From assembly GCA_020849945.1 (NCBI GenBank), contig JADZFK010000161.1:1-64000 (forward strand): 64,000 nucleotides of DNA, written 5' to 3'. The notes below the pieces were generated by a model. The model did not search any database and was not told where the DNA came from. It was given only the letters and a program-made list of their open reading frames with translations. This document shows, one piece after another, positions 56,642 through 64,000 of the stretch. Numbering within the stretch: position 1 is the stretch's first letter; every line of letters begins with the position of its first letter. Origin of the DNA: Pirellulales bacterium (GTDB taxonomy: Bacteria; Planctomycetota; Planctomycetia; Pirellulales; Lacipirellulaceae). Position numbers and translations under genes: made by a program.

Positions 56642-58552
56642 CTACGGCTGTGCTCCTGGGATCGTCGGTAGGCCCGGAATCCCGACCGGCGGGGCGGCAC
56701 CACCAGGGGCCGCGGCATCGCCCTCGGCCTTCTTTTCTTTCTTCTTGATTACCTTGTCGTGGCTCACGCGTACCTTCTGGAACACCTCATCATCCACGAT
56801 GAAGTACCAATCGCCGAACCGCAGATTAAGCTCCTTCACGTTTTCTTGGCCCTTCTTGATGAGGGCCTGGTACTCGTCCAGCTTCTGCTGATTCTCTTTC
56901 TCGATCTTCTTCCGCTCGGCAATCACCTTCTCAAGCTCCTGGTTGCTCTCTCCTTCCTTCTTCGTCTCGCCGGCCGATGGCTTCGCTTCCTCCTTCGCTT
57001 CCTCCTTCGCTTCCTCCTTCGCTTCCGACTTCGCTTCATCCTTCGTTTCGTCCTTCGTTTCGTCCTTCACTTCGTCCTTCTTCTCGGTCGGCTCCGCTTT
57101 TTCGGTCTTTTCGGCGTCGGAAGCCTCGTTGGCCTTGGCGGCCGCTTCTTCGGACGGTTCGGTCTTCTCGGCCGTTTTCTCTTCAACCTCCGCCTTCTTA
57201 TCCTTCTCCCCACTCTCTGCGGCTTCGTCTTTCTTGTCTTGTCCGGCCGCGGGCACCTCCGGCAGTTCGACAAGCTCGGGCCGCTTCACCGCGCCCTCGT
57301 TGAACCGGGCCATCACAAACAAGTAACGATGGACATCGCTCTTGCCGTCCTTCTTCTCCTTGCCCTCCGCCGCGGCATCCGTCCCGGCAGTCTCCTGGCT
57401 CGCCCCGCCCGCTTCCGATTTCTCCCCGCCCGATACGTTCGTGAGGTTGCCGAACCGCAAAACGTATTCCGCGCCATTCTTCATCGTGGCAATGACTTCG
57501 CCATCGCTGGAAATCAGATCGCGTGGTCCACCTTCCTTCGTGGCCGTTGCCGCGAAACCCTTCTGAATCAGGCTCTCCAGCGCTTCGCGATTGCTCATGA
57601 AGTCTTCGCCCGCCTTCAGGTTGTCGCTTAGCCCTTGGGGCTTACGGCGCACATCCACGATCTTCAAGTCGTCGAGTGAGGTCTTGAGCGCGTTGAGCGA
57701 TTCCGAGTTCAACTCCTCATCTTCCGCCAATACGATCTCCTCGTAATCCCCTTGCCCTCCCTTCTTCGGGTTGAACTTACGCAGCTTGATGGGCGCCCAC
57801 TTCGACTGGGCATCATCGTACCCAAGCGTGAGTTCCGAGCGAGGGTCCCAAGCGACGCCGATCGAAGGCCGACCATCGGGGCCCATCACGAGTCCCATCT
57901 CCGCCGAGTAGTCCTTTACTTCAACCTGCTGCAAATCCCAGCCGTTTAGCTTAAGCAAATCCTTCTCGATCCAATCCTCGAAGTTCGTGGAAAGCTTCGT
58001 GGGGTCGATCTCAATCGCATACACGGCATCGCGCCCCGCCTCGCAGACGTATCGCTGGTTCTCGGCATCGCGCACCCCCTTGCCCACAATCAAATCGGCC
58101 AGCGGCTTCGAGCTATCGTCGCTAATCGTAACTCGCGTGCCGACGCCTTTCTGCCCCGGCCCAAGCTTCGGCGAGAGCGGATCGACCACGCCATACTGCT
58201 CGTGATCGCTCGCAACCTTGCTGGCCAGGTGAAGCACCTTGCGATCCATCAGCGCCGTCGATGCCTCGGCCATCTGCCTCGCCGCATCCGCTGGGTAGGC
58301 ATCCTTGGAAGGGATCGTCCACAGCCCGTCTTTTTCGGATACCTCGAACTCGCGCAGCGTGGCCGTCTCTTCGTCGTATCGCACGATCCGCAGCCGCTTC
58401 GCCTTCTCCGGCGAGTCGAAGGCCTTCGTTAGGTTTGTGCCCACCAGCGAACTTTCGTCGACCACCGCCGTCGAGGGTGCCGAAAAGAGGCCCACCACCA
58501 CCGCCACCAACCCGGCGGCAAGAAATGAAATCGTTTTCGCGTTCTCACTCAT
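56642..58552 (-). CDS. DUF4340 domain-containing protein with K/E-rich low-complexity insert
   Basis: MSENAKTISFLAAGLVAVVVGLFS..LRIVRYDEETATLREFEVSEKDGLWTIPSKDAYPADAARQMAEASTALMDRKV; context GldFG/ABC. Confidence 0.85.
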   Translation of the reverse strand: MSENAKTISFLAAGLVAVVVGLFSAPSTAVVDESSLVGTNLTKAFDSPEKAKRLRIVRYDEETATLREFEVSEKDGLWTIPSKDAYPADAARQMAEASTALMDRKVLHLASKVASDHEQYGVVDPLSPKLGPGQKGVGTRVTISDDSSKPLADLIVGKGVRDAENQRYVCEAGRDAVYAIEIDPTKLSTNFEDWIEKDLLKLNGWDLQQVEVKDYSAEMGLVMGPDGRPSIGVAWDPRSELTLGYDDAQSKWAPIKLRKFNPKKGGQGDYEEIVLAEDEELNSESLNALKTSLDDLKIVDVRRKPQGLSDNLKAGEDFMSNREALESLIQKGFAATATKEGGPRDLISSDGEVIATMKNGAEYVLRFGNLTNVSGGEKSEAGGASQETAGTDAAAEGKEKKDGKSDVHRYLFVMARFNEGAVKRPELVELPEVPAAGQDKKDEAAESGEKDKKAEVEEKTAEKTEPSEEAAAKANEASDAEKTEKAEPTEKKDEVKDETKDETKDEAKSEAKEEAKEEAKEEAKPSAGETKKEGESNQELEKVIAERKKIEKENQQKLDEYQALIKKGQENVKELNLRFGDWYFIVDDEVFQKVRVSHDKVIKKKEKKAEGDAAAPGGAAPPVGIPGLPTIPGAQP

Positions 58553-58586
58553 GATTCAATTGCTCCACCGATACGATCGGTTAAGG

Positions 58587-58749
58587 ATTTCACCACAGAG
58601 AGCACAGTGGACACGGAGAAGAAAGTATGATTGGTCATTGGAAATTGATAACTTGTCATTTAGCCGATTCTGAAATGACTCATTTTGATTGCTCAATTTG
58701 CTAGGAACGATTGCTTTCTCGGTGTCCTCTGTGCTCTCTGTGGTGAAAT
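58587..58749. repeat. CCAC-type short inverted-repeat element (copy f)
   Basis: atttcaccacagagagcacag ... ctgtgctctctgtggtgaaat. Confidence 0.85.
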
Positions 58750-58780
58750 GAAATGGATGACTAACGTTCAACCACCGCAT

Positions 58781-61654
58781 TTACGCCGCGTGGTCTTGTG
58801 CTTTGCCATACCGCAGCCGCTGCGCGCTCACGCCTTCCTGCTCCGCCTTGCGACGATGGAAGAACACAAAAAACGCCAGCAACACCGGCGGTATTGGCGG
58901 GATAAGCACCGCAAGGAGCTTGTAACGATCCTGCACCCCGCGAATCTCCGAAGCAAGCTCGCGTTCGCTGCGCTTCACTTCGGAATTACGCTTTTCTTCC
59001 AAGGCGTTAATCCTTACGTCGCGTTGCCGTTCGAGCCGAATCCGTTCACGTTCGATCAGTTGCTCTTTCACGCGCGGATCGAGATCGGTCCGATTCTCAA
59101 GTTCCGCGATCTTCTTCCGAAACTCGGATTGGGCCTCTTCGATCTGTTGGAGGGCATCGGTGCGAAACTTGTTTTGTTCATCGTTCGCCGTCTTCCGCTG
59201 TTCTTCGGTCGCCTTCTCCACTTTGGTTAAGGTGCGGTGCGATCGGCTTCGTTTTCGTAAATCAAGGAATCGATCATCCCCAGCAAGCGAGTCTAATACG
59301 TTCAGCACAAACGACACATTTTGAAACTTGAAATCGATGATCGAATCGGGATTCTGCCCCATTTCCCGCAAGCGGAAGATGATCGGCGCGATCCAGTCGA
59401 TATCGGAAATCAGCACAACGTTAAGCTTGGTCTTTTCGGGCGTTTTTCCGACCAACTTGTCTTGCTCTGCCGCCTTCGAGGCTTCGCCTTGGGCCGCCCC
59501 CTCGGCATCTTCCTTGCCGGCGCTGCCCTCTGCTTCGGGCCGCTTGCTGTCACTGCCCGCACCATCCTTTTGCTTATCCTCCGAAAGGTAGAGCCCAGTT
59601 TCCGGCGAATACTCCCCCGTCACATGAGCCGCAACAATGTACGGCTCTTGTGTGCCAACACGCCGCATGCCGAACGTATTGCCCGAGCGAAGCGACATAT
59701 CTACATCCTGGTAATTCACGGTGCCGCTTCTGCGCCCAGTCACGGCGAGTTTGTGAAACTCCAGTTTCGAATTCTCGGCAGGACGGAACGAACCCGGCCA
59801 GAAAAACAACACCTGCTTCAGCCCCGATGAAATTGGATCCTCCGAATCGAATGGAGTGAATCCCTTTCCGTCGCCAAGGCTTTCATCGATGAAGACCCAC
59901 TCCTTGAATATCTCGCCGAGTTTGGGTTCGGGATTGAAGTCTTGCCACACGATCTCATCGCCGTACATTTCAACACCCAGCAGTTTCCAGAGCTTCGAGA
60001 TATCTCCCTTGGGCTCGGGCGGGCCGCCTCCGCCAAACATGCCCATCATGCCACCTTGCGGACGCTTGGGCTGCGAAGTTCCAACCACGTCAGGGTACAT
60101 CTGTGGCCAAGGGTAGGGGTCTTCCAAGATCGCCGTCGGCTGGCCCGATTTAACCGCCGCTACGAAATTCTCCATCGAGGCCGGATTCAGCGACGAGGGC
60201 TGCACGGCAAGCATCACGTCGTACTTCTCGGTAATCGGTTTCGAGGGATCGACCTCAACAACGTCGTACTGCTTCTTCAATTCCGCCACAATCTGCGATT
60301 CTTCCGTCGGCCCTTGCATCGAGAATCCACCGAAAAGTGGTACGTCGGTCTTCACGACGCCAAGCTTCTTCCGCTGCTGTTGCGATACCGTGCAGATCGA
60401 TCGAACAAGCTCGTACTCAATCGGTATCCCCCGATCAATGAAGGGAATCTTCACAACATCCAAACCGGAAGTGAACACCGCGCCTAGGAAGACCTCTTCG
60501 ACCTTCCGAGCACCTCGATCGTTCGTCTCGACCTGGCGAGGCTCTATACCGTATGCCTTTTCAGCGTTGGCGGCCTCCTCGCTGAAGTTCTCCACTTCAT
60601 GAATGTCCACGATGATCTTTCCCCCGCTAAGCGAACTAAGTTCCGTTAGCGCCGAAAGCAGGTTGAGCTTGTGAGACGCGTATTCGGCCGGCACCTGCGG
60701 GCTTACGTAAGCATCGATCTTGATCGTCTTCGAATCCTTGTTGGTTCGCAACTCGTTAATAAGTTTCACAGTACGCGGTGAAAGCGAGTTGAGCTGCTCG
60801 CTCGTCGTATCCAATCGCAACGCGTTGTGGTGCGAAAGAAACAAGTTGATCCCGATCGCAAGGCTTATCAACCCCAGCGTGCGCGCGAAGTAGTGGAGCC
60901 CCATGGATTGATCTTCTTCGCGGCCGCCCCAGTGGCGGCGGCCAATGAGCACCATGCTCAGGTAAAGCATCACCACCGCGATCATCACAAAGTAACTAAT
61001 GCCGCCCAGGCTGATGACGCCCCGCTCGAAATCCCGAAACTGCTCCGCCGCGCCCCACCTCTTGATCTCTTGCGCCAGTTGCGGGTTCTTGATGATCCAA
61101 TCGGCCACACCGAACATCGCCAGTGGCGCGTTGAACACCATCCCCAGTATGAACCCCACCGTCAAATTGCTCGTGAGGAATGAAGCCACCATCCCGATCG
61201 AAAGCATCGCCAGGCCAACGAACCAATAGCCCACGTAAGTGCCCAGGAAAAGGCCCGTATCCGGCGTCCCAAGGCCGTAACTAAAAACAAGGTAGATCGA
61301 AAACATCGAAAACAGCAGGGCAACCGTGTAAATCGCCACGCCCGCCAGGTACTTGCCCACGACCACGTCCACGTCGCTCGCCGGCAGCGTGAGCAGCAGT
61401 TCATCCGTATGTTGCCGACGTTCCTCCGCCCAAATGCTCATCGTGATCGCCGGAATGAACACCAACAAAATAAACGGCAACCACTTGTTGAGCTGGTCGA
61501 GGTTCGCCAGGTTGTTGCTGAAAAAATCGGGCGGCCAAAACGCCGCCAACGCGCTCAGCATCACGAACACGCATATGAATACGTAGCCCGTGGGATTCGA
61601 AAAATAACTGACGAAATCGCGGCGAAAAATCGCTTTGAGGACAGTCCAGTTCAT
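58781..61654 (-). CDS. Fused ABC-2 permease (GldF-like) + GldG-like auxiliary protein
   Basis: N-terminus MNWTVLKAIFRRDFVSYFSNPTGYVFICVFVMLSALAAFWPPDFF..WAEERRQHTDELLLTLPASDVDVVVGKYLAG; middle RLDTTSEQLNSLSPRTVKLINEL..IDAYVSPQVP. Confidence 0.9.
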   Translation of the reverse strand: MNWTVLKAIFRRDFVSYFSNPTGYVFICVFVMLSALAAFWPPDFFSNNLANLDQLNKWLPFILLVFIPAITMSIWAEERRQHTDELLLTLPASDVDVVVGKYLAGVAIYTVALLFSMFSIYLVFSYGLGTPDTGLFLGTYVGYWFVGLAMLSIGMVASFLTSNLTVGFILGMVFNAPLAMFGVADWIIKNPQLAQEIKRWGAAEQFRDFERGVISLGGISYFVMIAVVMLYLSMVLIGRRHWGGREEDQSMGLHYFARTLGLISLAIGINLFLSHHNALRLDTTSEQLNSLSPRTVKLINELRTNKDSKTIKIDAYVSPQVPAEYASHKLNLLSALTELSSLSGGKIIVDIHEVENFSEEAANAEKAYGIEPRQVETNDRGARKVEEVFLGAVFTSGLDVVKIPFIDRGIPIEYELVRSICTVSQQQRKKLGVVKTDVPLFGGFSMQGPTEESQIVAELKKQYDVVEVDPSKPITEKYDVMLAVQPSSLNPASMENFVAAVKSGQPTAILEDPYPWPQMYPDVVGTSQPKRPQGGMMGMFGGGGPPEPKGDISKLWKLLGVEMYGDEIVWQDFNPEPKLGEIFKEWVFIDESLGDGKGFTPFDSEDPISSGLKQVLFFWPGSFRPAENSKLEFHKLAVTGRRSGTVNYQDVDMSLRSGNTFGMRRVGTQEPYIVAAHVTGEYSPETGLYLSEDKQKDGAGSDSKRPEAEGSAGKEDAEGAAQGEASKAAEQDKLVGKTPEKTKLNVVLISDIDWIAPIIFRLREMGQNPDSIIDFKFQNVSFVLNVLDSLAGDDRFLDLRKRSRSHRTLTKVEKATEEQRKTANDEQNKFRTDALQQIEEAQSEFRKKIAELENRTDLDPRVKEQLIERERIRLERQRDVRINALEEKRNSEVKRSERELASEIRGVQDRYKLLAVLIPPIPPVLLAFFVFFHRRKAEQEGVSAQRLRYGKAQDHAA

Positions 61655-61809
61655 AGCATTGTTGGTCGGACTTTAGTCCGACGCCTCATCGTTTCGTAGA
61701 ATCACAAGAACAGGGCTATTTCCGTTCTTGTAGAAAACATATTCCACCAATCTTCACTAATACTTGCCAACGGCTTGATAAGGCACCCACTGTCGGGCTG
61801 AAGCCCAAC

Positions 61810-62595
61810 CTACCGTGTAGTCGTCAGTTCATGAAACCGCTTGTCGATGTTCCGCTCGTCGGCGGCAAACTCGTTCGGCGCGCCGTCGAACACCAGCCGA
61901 CCTTCGTTGATAAATATCACGCGGTTGCACATCGCTTCAACTTCTTGCAAAATGTGCGTCGAAAGCAAGATCGTTTTCGTCTGCCCAATCCGCCGAACCG
62001 TTTCACGCACCTCGCGTATCTGGTTCGGGTCGAGGCCGGCCGTCGGCTCGTCCAAAATCAGCACGTCCGGCTCGTGCAGAAGCACCTGCGCCATCCCCAC
62101 ACGCTGCCGGAACCCTTTCGAAAGCTTGCCGATCGGTTTGCCGATCACCGTGCTGAGCCGGCACAAATCGATCACCACTTCCAACCGCTCTTCGATCTTC
62201 TCCGCCGAAAGCCCGCGGGCCTGGCCGAAGAACCGCAACAGGCTACGCGGCGACATATCCGGGTACAGCGGCCCGTTCTCGGGCAGGTAACCCAAGTGTT
62301 TCGCGCCTTCGAGCCGTTCGGTCGCCATGTTGTAACCGGCGATCCTCGCCACGCCCGCCGACGGCGCAAGGTACCCCGTCAGCAGTTTCATCGTCGTGCT
62401 TTTGCCCGCGCCGTTCGGCCCAAGGAACGCGGCCACCTCGCCCTGCCGAATGGTGAATGTCACGTCGCGCGTCGCGGCAAAATCTCCGTAAAACTTTGAA
62501 AGATTCACGGCTTCGATCATGGCCTTCCGATCGCTGGCCGTGCCGCCTGCGTGGCCAACCGGGCCGGATGATGCGTTAGGTATAGCGGTACTCAT
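61810..62595 (-). CDS. ABC transporter ATP-binding protein (GldA-like)
   Basis: AAFLGPNGAGKSTTMKLLTGYLAPSAGVARIAGYN..KLSKGFRQRVGMAQVLLHEPDVLILDEPTAGLDPNQI. Confidence 0.95.
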   Translation of the reverse strand: MSTAIPNASSGPVGHAGGTASDRKAMIEAVNLSKFYGDFAATRDVTFTIRQGEVAAFLGPNGAGKSTTMKLLTGYLAPSAGVARIAGYNMATERLEGAKHLGYLPENGPLYPDMSPRSLLRFFGQARGLSAEKIEERLEVVIDLCRLSTVIGKPIGKLSKGFRQRVGMAQVLLHEPDVLILDEPTAGLDPNQIREVRETVRRIGQTKTILLSTHILQEVEAMCNRVIFINEGRLVFDGAPNEFAADERNIDKRFHELTTTR

Positions 62596-62843
62596 GGTTC
62601 TGCAAGGGGTTCAAGGGAACCGGGCTAAGACTGGGGGGGAATATCGATTCCACCCAAATTCGAGCCGGGAAGGGGAAGGCCCGAAATTGCAGGTACGGCG
62701 GCGTCCTGTCGGGCGACACCGAAACCGCATGGCGGGAACCCGTGCCGATCGCCTGCTCGGGCCAACGTATCAAACACCCGTTCCCACTCTAAAAGCCTAC
62801 TCGCCAACGTGGTGGAGTGTCTATACCCGCCTACGAAAGCCAG

Positions 62844-63005
62844 CCACCAAAGGTTCGGCAAACACACGGAAAAAACCAGTAGCAAGTACCCCTACCACCA
62901 TGAGCGGCGGAAACACCCTGTCTCGTAGCGACGGGCGGTTGACCTTGCTTCAAACGATCTCTTGGCTTGTACTCCGTGACCTCTGTGTGCTCCGTGGTGA
63001 GAAAT
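62844..63005. repeat. CCAC-type short inverted-repeat element (copy g)
   Basis: accagtagcaagtacccctaccaccatga..caccctgtctcgta..gttgaccttgcttcaaacgatctcttggctt..ctccgtggtgagaa, reverse complement of 167-320. Confidence 0.8.
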
Positions 63006-63256
63006 CCGGGCTAACCCGCCGTGCCACATGCTGCCGGCGTTCGATTCCCGTGCCATCTCAAGAAGTCCACCCCACGAAACCCAGGGCCGAGCAATTCTTC
63101 ACTCTGGATAGACGAGCAGGTAGGTCCCGCGAGCCGAGCGCGGTACGGAATGACCTACTCGGTATCCACTTCACGGAAAGTGCCGCTCGGCTCCCGGCAC
63201 TTCCTTACCTGTTCCATGTGAACGATTGATCGGGCGTCCCACGAAACCGACCTACG

Positions 63257-64000
63257 CTAGGCAACCGATTTGCGAGCCGTCGCTCCATTCTCGCCTCGAA
63301 ACTGGGCGTGCAAGCTGCTCCAATCGACGACGAGTCGGCCGCCCGTCGCCTCGTGTTGCTTCGCCCAGTTCATCAACAGGTCGAGGCAGGCATGGTCGAT
63401 GTAGTCGAGCTTCTCCAATTCAACATGCAGCTCCGCATCCCCCGGCACCTTTTCCAGCGTCGATGCCAGCAGGGGCAATCGCAAGAAGGTTGCGGTCCCT
63501 TCCAAGTGCAACACCGTCCGTGTTCCTTTCGGATCGTGCCGCAATTCCGCCTTCAGGTGCGCGAATGTATACAACAACTTGGCGGCCGAAAGCCCTATCC
63601 CCACCAGTACGCCCGTCAGCAGGTCTGTTCCAACGATCGTGCCGAGCGTTGCCAAATAAATGGCAACCTCGCTGCGGCCGTACTTGTGCAGCTCGATGAT
63701 GTGACGCACGTTCACAAGTTTGTAGCCCGTGTACACCAAGATGGCCGCAAGCGCCGCCACGGGGATCGTTCGTAGCACTGGCGTAAGCAAACTGACAAAC
63801 AAGATCAACCACACCCCGTGCAAGATCGCGCTCCCGCGAGTCTTTCCCCCCGCTTGTACGTTGGCTGCGCTGCGCACGATCACACCGGTCATCGGCAGCG
63901 CGCCAACCAGGCCGCAGATCGTGTTGCCAACCCCTTGGGCAAAAAGTTCGCGGTCGTAGTTGGTCCGCGGGCCCGTGTGCATCTTATCGATCGCCGTCGC
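63257..64000 (-). CDS. SulP-family inorganic anion transporter, C-terminal part with STAS domain (5' end outside window)
   Basis: QGVGNTICGLVGALPMTGVIVRSAANVQAGGKTRGSAILHGVWLI..; STAS-like ELEKLDYIDHACLDLLMNWAKQHEATGGRLVVDW. Confidence 0.9.
   Translation of the reverse strand, partial: ATAIDKMHTGPRTNYDRELFAQGVGNTICGLVGALPMTGVIVRSAANVQAGGKTRGSAILHGVWLILFVSLLTPVLRTIPVAALAAILVYTGYKLVNVRHIIELHKYGRSEVAIYLATLGTIVGTDLLTGVLVGIGLSAAKLLYTFAHLKAELRHDPKGTRTVLHLEGTATFLRLPLLASTLEKVPGDAELHVELEKLDYIDHACLDLLMNWAKQHEATGGRLVVDWSSLHAQFRGENGATARKSVA

Overview
The window reads as a planctomycete-type (Pirellula-like) chromosome segment. That placement is inferred from family content: BBP7-type outer-membrane protein, PVC-type CxxCH haem protein with HEAT repeats, DUF2617, DUF4159, BatA/VWA/DUF58/MoxR operon, GldA/GldFG/DUF4340 operon. 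Recognisable housekeeping genes are pgpA, glyA, aroC, purC and alaS. There is also a HicB/HicA toxin-antitoxin pair, a 2Fe-2S ferredoxin followed by a divergent P-II protein, a dipeptide-type ABC transporter operon, a SatD + DUF3307-like pair, a GH10-like gene, a FHA-GAF-sigma54 regulator, PQQ/beta-propeller proteins and a partial SulP transporter at the right edge. I saw no CRISPR array, IS transposase, rRNA or convincing tRNA. The most interesting layer is intergenic. At least four families of short dispersed repeats, several with terminal inverted repeats (MITE-like), recur across the window. Some abut ORFs so that the repeat end supplies the stop codon. One copy of the CCAC-type family carries a GxxExxY gene and sits exactly between two genes of the dipeptide transporter operon, suggesting a GxxExxY-linked element with short ORF-less derivatives. 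All homology calls are from reading protein motifs; no searches were run.
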